Assembly (NCBI GenBank): GCA_036398095.1
Contig: DASWHR010000138.1
Span: forward strand, 1-56,711
Direction: 5' to 3'
Source: DASWHR01 sp036398095
GTDB taxonomy: Bacteria; Actinomycetota; AC-67
DNA length: 56,711 bases
This document shows positions 39,111-48,025 of this stretch, in pieces. How positions within the stretch are numbered: position 1 is the first letter of the stretch; each line of letters begins with the position of its first letter. The notes beneath the pieces were generated by a model, which ran no database searches, was not told the origin of the DNA, and saw only the letters and a list, made by a program, of their open reading frames with translations. Position numbers and translations under genes: made by a program.

Positions 39111-40067
39111 ATGAGACGGAAAGCGACGCGCATCGAAGAGATCATCGCCTCAGCCGCGCGCTCAGGCGAGCGTATCCACGTCCGGGTGGGCAACGGAACG
39201 CCGGTCGCCGAGCTGTGGCTGGAAGGCGGCACGCTGATCGCCGCAACCGCCGAGGGCGAAGAGCATCGCATGGGCGCACGCCTGCTCAGCACCGGCCACC
39301 TCGCAAGCACCGAACTCGAACGCTCGCGATCCGATGCGATCAAGCACGGCGCGTCCCTCGCACTCGCCCTGTCCGACCGTGTCCGCCGCGACGTGATCGC
39401 AGCACTCGCGCGCGACGAGGCGCGGTACGCGCTCGCCGCGGCTTTGGCCGCAGGCGCGGATGAGGTCACCATCGGCGACGGGTCCTCGCCCGAGGGCCGC
39501 TTCCCGCTTGCCGTCGACGCAACCGCCTTGCTGTCAGAAACGAACAACTTCCTCGCCGACGTTCGCGACGCGCAGACACACGCGCCGGCGTCGGCGTTGC
39601 CCATCGCAGCCGATGCGCCCTCGCCGGACCTGGCTCTGGGACCAGATGAGTGGGCGCTGCTGTCACGCGCCGACGGAACGGCCACGATCGCGCGACTTGC
39701 CGAAGAGTGCGGGTTCCCTCAGCCGGAAGCCTCGCTGATCGTGTGGCGTCTGGCGGCCATGGGTCTGGTCACGATCGAAGCCGGACTGGCCGACGAGGCG
39801 AGCCTGATGGCCGAACTGGAAGCCGCAGAGGATCTCGCCGCAATCAGCGCAGCGTTCGAGCACGCGGCCGCGGCGCCGGCGCCGGAGCCAATCGAGGAAC
39901 TTCCCATCGTCGAACCGGAGGCGCTGCCCGAACCCGACGCAGAAATCATCCCGCCGCCGCGACCGGCCGACCTGGCGATAACAAACGGCGACCGAACGGT
40001 CGACACGCAATCCCTGCTGCGCGAACTGGCCTCGCTCGCGCGCGCCCCGGTCGACCGCAACCGCTAG
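39111..40067 (+). CDS. DUF4388-like domain protein with C-terminal winged-helix-like region
   Basis: A 318-residue cytosolic protein. The N-terminal 100 residues have the DUF4388 pattern (GERIHVRVGNGTPVAELWLE, GGTLIAATAEGEEHRMGARL, LLSTGHLAS). A middle helical part follows, then a winged-helix-like segment at about 180-225 (WALLSRADGTATIARLAEEC, VWRLAAMGLVTIE) and a Pro/Glu-rich tail. DUF4388 proteins often occur with response regulators and gliding or Ras-like GTPase systems. It is divergent from the c-di-GMP cluster and may share its control region with it. Its stop overlaps the convergent synthetase stop through a shared CTAG. Confidence 0.72.
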   Translation: MRRKATRIEEIIASAARSGERIHVRVGNGTPVAELWLEGGTLIAATAEGEEHRMGARLLSTGHLASTELERSRSDAIKHGASLALALSDRVRRDVIAALARDEARYALAAALAAGADEVTIGDGSSPEGRFPLAVDATALLSETNNFLADVRDAQTHAPASALPIAADAPSPDLALGPDEWALLSRADGTATIARLAEECGFPQPEASLIVWRLAAMGLVTIEAGLADEASLMAELEAAEDLAAISAAFEHAAAAPAPEPIEELPIVEPEALPEPDAEIIPPPRPADLAITNGDRTVDTQSLLRELASLARAPVDRNR

Positions 40068-41587
40068 CCGGGGATCTCTGCCCGGGCGCGATCGCGCAGA
40101 TCCTTCTTCAGGATCTTCCCGACCGGGTTCTTCGGAAGCGTATCCACGAATCGCACGTGCTTGGGCGTCTTGTATTTCGCGAGGTTCTCGCGACACATGT
40201 CGACGATCTGATCTTCGGTCACCGATTCACCGGGACGCAGGACGACGTACGCGACGACCTCCTCTCCCATCGCCGCGTCGGGATAGCCCACCACCGCGCA
40301 TTCCTGGACGGCCGGATTGCCGTAGATGATCTCTTCGATGTCGCGCGGATAGATATTGAAACCGCCGCGGATGATCAGATCCTTCTTGCGCTCGGTGATG
40401 TAGAGATACCCGTCAGTATCGAGGTGCCCCATGTCGCCGGTGTGGAACCATCCGCCGCGCATGACGCCTTCGGTCACATCGGGAAGCTTGTAGTAGCCCT
40501 TCATGACGTTGGGACCTTTGACGCACACCTCGCCGGTCTCACCGATTGCGACGGGGTTGTCGTCGTCGTCGAGAATCGCCACGTCCACGTTCGGGATGGG
40601 CTTGCCGCACGATCCCGGTCGCAGCGGCTCCTCGATCCGCATGACGCTCACGGTCGGGCTGGTCTCGGTCAAGCCGTAGCCTTCCAGGACGCGGGCGCCG
40701 GTGCGCTTTTCGAATTCGGCCGCAACGTCCACGGGCAGGGGCGCCGCGCCGCATACGACCCAGCGCATGCTGGACCAATCGACCTCGTCGAACTGCGGGT
40801 GAGCGAGCATGTAGGTCAGCATGGTCGGAACGACGCCGCTCGAGTTCGCGCGATGGCGGGTCACCGCCTCGAAAAACGCCTCGGCCGTGAACCAACGCAG
40901 CAGGACGCCTTTGACCTTGAACAGGCTTGCCGTGATCGACGATGCGAGCCCGAACAGGTGCGCCTGTGGCAGGGCCTGGACGGAGACGTCGCCGTCGCGA
41001 AGATCGACCGCCCGCGCCGAGTTCTCGGAGTTGAACAGCAGATTGCCGTGGCTGAGCATCACGCCTTTGGGATGCCCGGTCGTTCCCGACGTGTACATGA
41101 TGACGGCCAGATCGTCGGAGCCGCGATCCTCCACCGGATGAGGCCGGCCCGGTCCGTCGACCATCTGCGCGTACGAAAGGCATCCGTCGGGGACGGCGTC
41201 GCCGACGACGATGGTGCGGGGCGGCTTCGCCAATCCGTCGCACGCCGCGGCGACGTTCGGCTGGAATTCCGGACTGGTGATGATGAACGTCGCTTCGGAG
41301 TCTTCGAGAATGTGCCGGATCTCGGGTACGGCGAGCAGGAACACCATCGGCATCACGATCGCCCCCATCCGCAAGAGCGCGCCGTAGGCGACGCCGACCT
41401 CGGGCAGGTTCGGCAACATGACCCCGACCCGATCGCCTTGGCGCACGCCGGCGTCCTTGAGCGCGGTCGCGAACCGAGCCGCCGCATCCAGCATCTCGAC
41501 ATTCGAAAACTCTCGGTCTTCGAACCAGAGCTGGGTGTAGGTGCCGAACGTTTCCACGTTGCGTTCCGCGAGGCCGGCTACGTTCAT
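40064..41587 (-). CDS. Long-chain fatty-acid-CoA ligase (AMP-dependent synthetase)
   Basis: A 507-residue acyl-CoA synthetase of the ANL superfamily. The P-loop-like motif is YTSGTTGHPKGVMLSH, then EGYGLTETSP, GWFHTGDMGHLD (the A7 region), KDLIIRGGFNIYPRDIE and the catalytic Lys region PKNPVGKILKKDLR. It activates a carboxylic acid to its CoA thioester via an acyl-adenylate, feeding the nearby acyl-CoA dehydrogenases. Chain-length preference cannot be read out. The gene is monocistronic on the minus strand; the region to the next gene upstream (about 200 bases) holds no recognisable gene. Confidence 0.92.
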   Translation of the reverse strand: MNVAGLAERNVETFGTYTQLWFEDREFSNVEMLDAAARFATALKDAGVRQGDRVGVMLPNLPEVGVAYGALLRMGAIVMPMVFLLAVPEIRHILEDSEATFIITSPEFQPNVAAACDGLAKPPRTIVVGDAVPDGCLSYAQMVDGPGRPHPVEDRGSDDLAVIMYTSGTTGHPKGVMLSHGNLLFNSENSARAVDLRDGDVSVQALPQAHLFGLASSITASLFKVKGVLLRWFTAEAFFEAVTRHRANSSGVVPTMLTYMLAHPQFDEVDWSSMRWVVCGAAPLPVDVAAEFEKRTGARVLEGYGLTETSPTVSVMRIEEPLRPGSCGKPIPNVDVAILDDDDNPVAIGETGEVCVKGPNVMKGYYKLPDVTEGVMRGGWFHTGDMGHLDTDGYLYITERKKDLIIRGGFNIYPRDIEEIIYGNPAVQECAVVGYPDAAMGEEVVAYVVLRPGESVTEDQIVDMCRENLAKYKTPKHVRFVDTLPKNPVGKILKKDLRDRARAEIPG

Positions 41588-41785
41588 GTGGCGATCTCCC
41601 TCTCCTCATCCGCCCGATGCGGGGTGTTCGTCCGATTCGTACCCAAGCATTTCCACGATAGCGGAAGAAATCCGTCTTCCGACTGAAACGGGAACGGGGG
41701 ACATGTCGTTCATGCCCAGCGGAGCCGGACGCGAGCTCCATCGGGATGCGACAGCCAGGGTACGCGTCACCAGGGAGGTGTTCTC

Positions 41786-42274
41786 GTGAGAGAACCAGGG
41801 TTCGGACCGAAACGGGGCCGAGTGGCGTCGCTCGCCGCATCCGCAATCATCACGGCGATGCTCGCGGCGCCCGGCGTGGCTCCGGCGGCGCCGTTCAGCC
41901 ATGTCGTCGCCGGCACCGGCGTCGACGGAGTCGGGAACCGCCTCACGCTCTTCGGCTTCGACGAGGCCTACGCGGGCGGCACCGGCGGCGCGATCGTCCG
42001 GCTCGCCAACTCGCCCGGCCCGGCGGCCGTGGTGGTCTTCACCTGCTCGGTCGTGGCGTTCAGTCCGTCGCATTTCCTTTACGCGTCGGGCCGCGGCACG
42101 GACGGCAAGACCTACTACATCGGGGTGTTCGACGACACCGCGCCGTTCGCGCGCGGCCCGTACGACGTGATCTCGACGCGCACGACGGCCGGCAGCGGCC
42201 CGTGCGGGACGCCGGGCACGTACCCGAGCGGATGGTTCCCGGTATCGACCGGCAACTTCATCGTCGGACCGTAA
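41786..42274 (+). CDS. Small secreted protein of unknown function
   Basis: A 162-residue protein with a signal peptide (RGRVASLAASAIITAMLAA, cleavage near AAPGVAPAA). The mature part has GVGNRLTLFGFDEAYAGG, AVVVFTCSVVAFSPSHFLYA and a second Cys in SGPCGTPGTY, probably forming a disulfide. The start is GTG 41786 with GGGAGG upstream. A terminator follows. No family recognised. Confidence 0.7.
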   Translation: MREPGFGPKRGRVASLAASAIITAMLAAPGVAPAAPFSHVVAGTGVDGVGNRLTLFGFDEAYAGGTGGAIVRLANSPGPAAVVVFTCSVVAFSPSHFLYASGRGTDGKTYYIGVFDDTAPFARGPYDVISTRTTAGSGPCGTPGTYPSGWFPVSTGNFIVGP

Positions 42275-42285
42275 GCGTATCGACC

Positions 42286-42327
42286 GCGGGGGCCGTTCTC
42301 GATCGACCGGATGAGGGCGGCCCCCGC
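42286..42327. terminator. Terminator between convergent genes
   Basis: GCGGGGGCC (42286-42294) pairs with GGCCCCCGC (42319-42327) around a 24-base loop that contains a smaller pairing. CCCCTTTCC follows on the plus strand. It separates the secreted protein from the acyl-CoA dehydrogenase. Confidence 0.6.
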
Positions 42328-42335
42328 CCCCTTTC

Positions 42336-43484
42336 CTACCCAAGACCGTAGGTCTTGGCGATGATCTCTTTCATGATTTCGGTGGTGCCGCCGCCGATCG
42401 GGCCGAGCCGCGCGTCGCGCCAGGCGCGCTGCGCCGGAAACTCCATCATGTAGCCGTATCCGCCGTGAACCTGCACGGCTTCGTCGGCCACCTTGAAGTC
42501 GATTTCGCACGCAAGCCATTTCGCCATGGACACTTCGCGGAGGGCGTCCTCTCCGGCCAGCCACTTGCGAAGCGCGTGATATGTCAGCGCGCGCGCCGCG
42601 GCGATATCGGTTTCCAGGTCGGCGAACCGGTGCTTCCAGATCTGGTAGGACGCGACCGGACGGTCGAACGTCTTCCGCTCGCGCGCATAGCTCACCGCAA
42701 GCTCGAAGATTCGCTCGGCCGACGCGACGGCGCCGAGCGCCATGCCCAGGCGCTCCCATTGGAAGTTCTTCATGATCGAGATGAAGCCCGTTCCTTCTTC
42801 GCCGAGCATGTTCTCGGCCGGGACGCGGCAGTCGTCGAAGAACAATTCGCCGGTGTGGCTGGTGACCCACCCGACGGTCTTCATGCGCCGGGACGTGAAG
42901 CCCGGCGCGTCCTTTTCGATGACGAACAGCGAAACGCCTTTGTATCCTTCGCCGCCGGTTCGCACCGCGGTCACGATGTAGTCGGCCTTGGATCCGTTCG
43001 TGATGAACGCCTTCTGGCCGTTGACGATCCAGTGGTCGCCGTCGCGGACGGCCTTGGTCGTCATGCTCGCGACATCGCTGCCGGCTCCCGGCTCGGTCAC
43101 GCCGAGCGCGCCGATCGCTCGTCCGGCGATGGACGGGGCAAGCCAGCGTTTTCGCTGCTCGTCGTTTCCGAACCGCGCGACGTAGTAGGAGCCGAGATCC
43201 TTGTGCGCGCCGAGCCCCGCCGCGATCCCGCCGGATCCGCAACGGGCAAGCTCTTCGGTGACGACGACGTCGGCGATGAAGTCGGGTCCGCTGCCGCCGT
43301 CCGACTCGTCGTACTTCAATCCGAAGTAGCCCATCTCGCCGAAACGCTCGTAGAGCGAGCGCGGGAAGTCCTGTTCGCGCTCCCATTGCTCGACGTGCGG
43401 CGCGATCTCGCGCGAGACGAAATCGCGAACCGAAGCGCGGAACGCTTCGTGCTCTGGTGTGAAAATGTCGTATCGGCGTTCCAT
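42336..43484 (-). CDS. Acyl-CoA dehydrogenase
   Basis: A 382-residue flavoprotein that introduces the alpha-beta double bond into acyl-CoA. The N-terminal helical domain begins YDIFTPEHEAFRASVRDF. The flavin-binding LGVTEPGAGSDVASM and WIVNGQKAFITNG lie mid-protein, and the C-terminal domain has VHGGYGYMMEFPAQRAWRD. The position of the medium-chain catalytic Glu is Gly (PIGGGTTEI), while FQWERLG offers a Glu in helix G, as in isovaleryl-CoA and long-chain dehydrogenases. The next gene upstream ends 19 bases away on the same strand, so it is the last gene of a three-gene run with the proline-rich protein and a second dehydrogenase. Confidence 0.93.
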   Translation of the reverse strand: MERRYDIFTPEHEAFRASVRDFVSREIAPHVEQWEREQDFPRSLYERFGEMGYFGLKYDESDGGSGPDFIADVVVTEELARCGSGGIAAGLGAHKDLGSYYVARFGNDEQRKRWLAPSIAGRAIGALGVTEPGAGSDVASMTTKAVRDGDHWIVNGQKAFITNGSKADYIVTAVRTGGEGYKGVSLFVIEKDAPGFTSRRMKTVGWVTSHTGELFFDDCRVPAENMLGEEGTGFISIMKNFQWERLGMALGAVASAERIFELAVSYARERKTFDRPVASYQIWKHRFADLETDIAAARALTYHALRKWLAGEDALREVSMAKWLACEIDFKVADEAVQVHGGYGYMMEFPAQRAWRDARLGPIGGGTTEIMKEIIAKTYGLG

Positions 43485-43503
43485 GCGAGTCTCTTCGGGC
43501 GGA

Positions 43504-44487
43504 CTAGTCGCCGCTCGTCGAATCCTCCTGATTCGTTTCGGGCTCAGGCGACGGCTGAGCCACAGGTGGCGGCGGCGGTGGAGGCGGCGGCGTCTGCGGT
43601 GCCGGTATCGGGGCGACCGGCGGCCTGAAGGGCGGCGGCGACGGCTGGGCCTGCGGCGGCGGCGGCTGCGGCGGCGGAACCGGCATCGGACGCGGCGAGG
43701 CCGGAGGAGCGGCCGGCGGCGGCGCGACGGGACGCGCAGGAGCCGCTTGCGGCGGCGGAGGCGCGGGCTGCGACGGGGCCGGTGGCGTGGCGGCTCCCGG
43801 CGCGGGCTTTGGCTTGGCCGAACGCTTCGGGGCAGACGCCTTTCGCGTCGACCGCTTCGGCGCCGGCGCGCTCGGCGGCGATTCTTGCAGGCGTCCGACG
43901 GGCGATGCGGTTCCCCCGGCAGGGCGCGGCGGGACCGGGACGGCGCGGCCGGGCGGAGGCGGCGGCGCTTGCCGTTGAGCCGGCATCTGTTGACGCGGCG
44001 GCGGCTGCTGAGGCGGCGTCTGGCGTGGCACCGGTGCTGCCGGAATCGGCGCGGGGCCGGCGCGATCGGCGGGCGGAACGCTGCGCGCGACCCTATCGGC
44101 CGAGCGCTTCGCGCCCGACGAGCCGACGAGCAGAATGAAGCCGCCGAGCACGAACGCGAGCGCGCCGGTCACCGCCCGGTTGTACCCGCGGTCCTTCGCG
44201 CGATCCAGCGCCGAGCGCTCCGCTTCTTCCGCGGCCCGGTCGAGCGCGTCGGACGAGCCGGGAGGCGTCGTTCCCTGCACCGTGCCGAGTTCGAGGAGTG
44301 GTCCGTACACGCTACGGAAAGCGTCGGCGACGTCGCCCTGGTCGGCTTCGACGCGGCCGTACTTGGGCTCGTAGATGTGGAACGCGCCGACGGCGCCGAT
44401 GACCAATCCCCACACCATCACGATCAAGCCGACCAGCGCCGCGAGCGACAGGAACATCGGTCGCACCCAGCGGGCGTCATCACTCAT
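43504..44487 (-). CDS. Two-helix membrane protein with long proline-rich tail
   Basis: A 327-residue protein. Helix 1 spans residues 10-33 (MFLSLAALVGLIVMVWGLVI) and helix 2 about 103-125 (AVTGALAFVLGGFILLVGSS); between them is an exterior helical loop of about 70 residues. The last 190 residues are a Pro/Ala/Arg/Lys tail with polyproline runs, presumably cytosolic. Its ATG overlaps the stop of the upstream acyl-CoA dehydrogenase as ATGA, with AGGAGGGG upstream, so production is coupled to that enzyme. The family is unknown; a scaffold at the membrane is one possibility. Confidence 0.75.
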   Translation of the reverse strand: MSDDARWVRPMFLSLAALVGLIVMVWGLVIGAVGAFHIYEPKYGRVEADQGDVADAFRSVYGPLLELGTVQGTTPPGSSDALDRAAEEAERSALDRAKDRGYNRAVTGALAFVLGGFILLVGSSGAKRSADRVARSVPPADRAGPAPIPAAPVPRQTPPQQPPPRQQMPAQRQAPPPPPGRAVPVPPRPAGGTASPVGRLQESPPSAPAPKRSTRKASAPKRSAKPKPAPGAATPPAPSQPAPPPPQAAPARPVAPPPAAPPASPRPMPVPPPQPPPPQAQPSPPPFRPPVAPIPAPQTPPPPPPPPPVAQPSPEPETNQEDSTSGD

Positions 44488-45818
44488 CGATTCCCCTCCT
44501 GTGTCGAAGCCGTGGCGCCGGGCTCGGCGAACGCGTGCTCGCTGCTCGCATACCCGGAAAGCTTGGCGATGATCTCGCGCATGATCTCGTCGGTGCCGCC
44601 GCCGATGCGAATCAGCCGCGTATCCCGCCATGCGCGCTGCACCGGCAGGTCCATCGTGTACCCGGCGCCGGCGAAGATCTGCATCGCTTCGTTGGCGACG
44701 CGCGATGCGACGATGCCGCCGTAGAGCTTCGCCATCGAGATTTCCTTCACCGGATACTCGCCGCGACCGAACTTGTAGGCGGCGTCATAGATCAGTTGCC
44801 GCGCTGCTTCGATTTCGGTCGCCATCGTCGCGATCTTGTGGGACACCGCTTGGAATGCGCCGATCGGCTTGCCGAACGCGCGGCGCTCCTTTGCATAGGC
44901 AATGCATCGTTCGAGCAGCAACTGTGATCCGGCGATCGTGCCGGCGGCACCGACGAGCCGCTCGCCCTGCAACTCCCACATGATTTGCGGGAAGCCTTCG
45001 CCTTCGACGCCCAGCAGCGCGTCGGCGGGAAGACGAACATCGTCGATGGCGATCTCGGCCGTATCCGACGAATGCATGCCGAGCTTGTCGAGCCGGCGCG
45101 CGACGCTCCAGCCCGGCGTGTCGGTGGGCACGAGAAACAGCGAGAAGCCGCGGTAGTCGCGCTCGCCCTTCTTGCCCGGGGGCACTGCGATCGTCTCGCC
45201 GGGCGTGCGCGCGACCAGCGTGCAGAAGTGAGCGCGGACGCCGTTGGTGATGAAGATCTTGCGGCCGTTCACGATCCAGTCGCCGGACGGCTCGCGTCGC
45301 GCCACGGTCTGAATGTTGGCGACGTCGCTGCCCGCGTCCGGCTCGGTGATGCCCAGGCACGCGATCTTGGTGCCGTTGATCGCGGGGACCAGGTACTCCT
45401 GCTTTTGCGCTTCGGTTCCGAACTTGTAGATCGGCGGCGTGGCCATGTCGGTCTGGACGGCGACCGCCATCCCGACGCCGCCCGATCCGACGCGCGCCAT
45501 CTCCTCTTTCAGAACCAGACCCGACAGGTAGTCGCCACCTTGGCCGCCGTACTCGACGGGATAGTGAAGCCCCAGGAATCCGGCAGCCCCGAGCTTTTCG
45601 AAGACCCAGTCGGGGAAGTGGCCCTTCGCCTCCCACTCGTCGGCGTGGGGAGCAAGCTCGCGTTCGACGAACGCGCGGATCGAGGTTCGAAGGGCGTCGT
45701 GCTCAGGGGTGAAGAAGGATGAGGTCACGCCGGGGTCGGGCACGCCAGCCCCGTTAGCGGCCGACGGACCCGCGGTGGCTGACGCCGCGGCTTTCCCGGT
45801 CATGGCGGCTCGGATCAT
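44484..45818 (-). CDS. Acyl-CoA dehydrogenase
   Basis: A 444-residue acyl-CoA dehydrogenase with an extra N-terminal segment of about 30 residues rich in Ala and Gly before FFTPEHDALRTSIRAFVERE. Core motifs are LGITEPDAGSDVAN, WIVNGRKIFITNGVRAHF, IFAGAGYTMDLPVQRAWRD and RIGGGTDEIMREI. The catalytic Glu is again likely in helix G (LQGERLVGA). ATG 45818 has GGGAGG ten bases upstream. Downstream is the proline-rich membrane protein, overlapping by four bases. Confidence 0.92.
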   Translation of the reverse strand: MIRAAMTGKAAASATAGPSAANGAGVPDPGVTSSFFTPEHDALRTSIRAFVERELAPHADEWEAKGHFPDWVFEKLGAAGFLGLHYPVEYGGQGGDYLSGLVLKEEMARVGSGGVGMAVAVQTDMATPPIYKFGTEAQKQEYLVPAINGTKIACLGITEPDAGSDVANIQTVARREPSGDWIVNGRKIFITNGVRAHFCTLVARTPGETIAVPPGKKGERDYRGFSLFLVPTDTPGWSVARRLDKLGMHSSDTAEIAIDDVRLPADALLGVEGEGFPQIMWELQGERLVGAAGTIAGSQLLLERCIAYAKERRAFGKPIGAFQAVSHKIATMATEIEAARQLIYDAAYKFGRGEYPVKEISMAKLYGGIVASRVANEAMQIFAGAGYTMDLPVQRAWRDTRLIRIGGGTDEIMREIIAKLSGYASSEHAFAEPGATASTQEGNR

Positions 45819-46030
45819 ATGCCGCGAACCTCCCGGGCGCGAGGACGCGCCCGCCGCGCTCAGGCCGGTCCGGTCAGCCGAGCCTCCCGATCGTCGCGTC
45901 CGTCGCGGACGAGGCGATATGCACGGTTTGCCGGTTATGGACTCGGGTTGTTCCACGTCGTAGCGTCGCGTCCGCGCTGCGCAGCGCACCACCTTCCCGC
46001 CGGCAGAGCCTTCCCGGAAGGAGCGATTCG

Positions 46031-46603
46031 ATGATTCGACGTGTGATCGTGGCCGCAGTCGCGGCAGCGTCCCTGGCGAGCGGGGCCGCAGCGGCGGGAC
46101 CCACCGGATTTCTGGGCAAGGTCGAAGGTGACACCATCTGGAGCGACCGGCATCAGGGATATCCGGCTACCCCGTCGGGCGAGGCGAAGCTTCGTGCCAC
46201 CTTCGGGGCCCCCTGCAACGCGAACGCGAACGCGAACAGCTACCTCATGGTGGCCCAGGACGACGGCAAGCCGTACCGCGTCAACTTCCACAAGAAGTTG
46301 GGCGGGATGTCGTCGTCGAACCTCGACAACGACATCCCCGGCCACATGCACAAGACCGGCCAGGACGCGAAGCTCAAACGTGGGATCTGGGGCTACACCT
46401 GCCGGATGAAGCGCGGCTCGACGAGCAAGTACAGCGTCCACGCATGGGGAGTGGCGGTGGACATCAATTCCGCGTACGAAACCCCCGGCTCGCCGTGCCG
46501 GACGATCCCCGACGGACTCGGATGGATCTGGACCTCGCACAACTGGAAGTGGGGCAAGTCGTGGAGCGACTGCATGCACTTTCAGTACGTCAGCAGCTAC
46601 TAG
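46031..46603 (+). CDS. Secreted M15-type D-Ala-D-Ala carboxypeptidase/endopeptidase
   Basis: A 190-residue exported zinc peptidase. The signal peptide is MIRRVIVAAVAAASLASGAA. The mature domain has the M15 metal motif SVHAWGVAVD (His137, Asp144) and the second site DCMHFQY (His183), with HKTGQ and WGYTCRM in between, the VanY/L-alanyl-D-glutamate peptidase arrangement. It probably trims peptidoglycan stem peptides. An NANANAN run lies at residues 63-69. GGAAGGAG precedes the ATG. A second secreted protein gene follows after nine bases, forming an operon. Confidence 0.88.
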   Translation: MIRRVIVAAVAAASLASGAAAAGPTGFLGKVEGDTIWSDRHQGYPATPSGEAKLRATFGAPCNANANANSYLMVAQDDGKPYRVNFHKKLGGMSSSNLDNDIPGHMHKTGQDAKLKRGIWGYTCRMKRGSTSKYSVHAWGVAVDINSAYETPGSPCRTIPDGLGWIWTSHNWKWGKSWSDCMHFQYVSSY

Positions 46604-46612
46604 GAGGACACC

Positions 46613-47089
46613 ATGAGATTCCTTGTCATCATTGCCGCAGCCGGCCTGGTCGCCGGATCGGCTTTCGGGATCGTGGCGCGGTCGGCGACCGCCGGGAACC
46701 CACGGGGCGTCGAAACGACCGCCCGGCACGACACGGGGAGCGGAGAGCGGTTGCTGCTCGTCGTCGCCGGCGAGTACGCGACGCGCGCCGAGGCAGAGGC
46801 CGCCAACGCGCGGATCGTGATCGGAGACGTGGCGGGGTTCGTCGTCGCGCCGGCCGCCGACTTCGAAGGCCTGCCGGCCGGGCGTTATCTGGTCCTGTCG
46901 GCATTCCGCACCGTGAAGGGCGCGGCCGAGTTCGAGGAGTTGCTGCGCGTCGCCGGAAACACGGCGACCCAGCGGATCCTTGCGGTCTATCGAGGCTCGT
47001 CCTGGATCGGGCTGGGGCAGGAACCGAATCCCGACGGAACCGGTCCGCTGCTCGGGCCGCTCGCGCCAGGACATCCCGACCGGCTCTAG
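46613..47089 (+). CDS. Secreted protein with SPOR-like domain
   Basis: A 158-residue protein. The signal peptide or anchor is MRFLVIIAAAGLVAGSAFG. The following part, LLLVVAGEYATRAEAEAANA, then GFVVAPAADFEGLPAGRYLV and SAFRTVKGAAEFEELL, has the alternating beta-alpha pattern of SPOR-like repeats that bind peptidoglycan, although the match is by eye only. It is in an operon with the M15 peptidase gene (GGAGG before the ATG). Its TAG stop overlaps the convergent YgfZ stop through CTAG. Confidence 0.62.
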   Translation: MRFLVIIAAAGLVAGSAFGIVARSATAGNPRGVETTARHDTGSGERLLLVVAGEYATRAEAEAANARIVIGDVAGFVVAPAADFEGLPAGRYLVLSAFRTVKGAAEFEELLRVAGNTATQRILAVYRGSSWIGLGQEPNPDGTGPLLGPLAPGHPDRL

Positions 47090-47943
47090 GCGGAAAGGAT
47101 CGTTGCCGGCGCGCCACCGACGGTGAGCGCGCCGGCTTCGACCTTTACGATCGCCAGCGCCAGCGACCCGGCCACCGAGGTGATGCGGCCGGCTTCGCCG
47201 CCGGTCGCGTCGAGCACTGCTTCCCCCGGCGCGGGGCTCGCACCGGCGACGTCGAGCGCGACCATGCGTCGCCGCACGTGACCAAGATTGCGGATCTTGG
47301 CGACCGACTCTTGCCCCGGATAGCAGCCCTTCGCAAAGGCGACGCCGCCGCGATCGGGCAGCGGCGTCTCGAGCACGTGCGTCGCGTCGTCGACGTCAAC
47401 GCCGAACGCGGGACGCGCATCGCGGATACGAAGCGGCTCCAGATCGGCGGGGGCGACCCGCTTCGCGTGACCCGACAGCATGCCGGTCCATGCGGCCACA
47501 ACCGCCGGTTCGGCGAGCACGTCCACGCCGGCGCCGCCCCATCGGGTTCGCACCAGGATCGCGCCGTCGCGTTCGATGTGGTCGTACTCGTTTTCTCCCG
47601 CGGAAAGATCGGATGGCACGTCGCCGACGTATCGAAGCAGAAGCCGCTGTTCGCGCTGCATTTCGGTACCGCCCAGCGGCGCGATGCGAACGAGCCCGTC
47701 TTCCACGCCCGTCGCCGCGCTCGGCTCGCACTCGATGATCGCCGCCCCGTCGCCGGTCGCCAAGACGCGCACGATCGTTCGGATGCGGCCTTTGACCGTG
47801 AGCAGCGCCGCGACGATGCCGCGGCCGGTGGTAACGCCGTCCAAGTCGGCGGTCAGCACGTCGTCGAGAAACTTCATCCCTGCCGGACCCGCGACTCGCC
47901 ACACGGGCCGCTCGCCCAGATCCGCAAACACCGGTTCGCTCAT
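47086..47943 (-). CDS. ygfZ: YgfZ/GcvT-like folate-binding protein
   Basis: A 285-residue protein of the YgfZ/IBA57 family, which supports iron-sulfur cluster assembly with a tetrahydrofolate-binding GcvT-like fold. The signature KGCYPGQE (with the conserved Cys) is present, as is FLDDVLTADLDGV near the N-terminus. The start is ATG 47943, six bases after AAGGT; the alternative ATG 47949 is adjacent. Upstream residues of the open frame are not conserved. It is divergent from the alpha/beta hydrolase gene. Confidence 0.88.
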   Translation of the reverse strand: MSEPVFADLGERPVWRVAGPAGMKFLDDVLTADLDGVTTGRGIVAALLTVKGRIRTIVRVLATGDGAAIIECEPSAATGVEDGLVRIAPLGGTEMQREQRLLLRYVGDVPSDLSAGENEYDHIERDGAILVRTRWGGAGVDVLAEPAVVAAWTGMLSGHAKRVAPADLEPLRIRDARPAFGVDVDDATHVLETPLPDRGGVAFAKGCYPGQESVAKIRNLGHVRRRMVALDVAGASPAPGEAVLDATGGEAGRITSVAGSLALAIVKVEAGALTVGGAPATILSA

Positions 47944-48025
47944 AGCCATACCTTGACCGCCGGCCGCGGCCGACGCAACCGGCGCACATCCGATAGCTTG
48001 AAGGCTCAACGAGCCGGGAGGTGCC

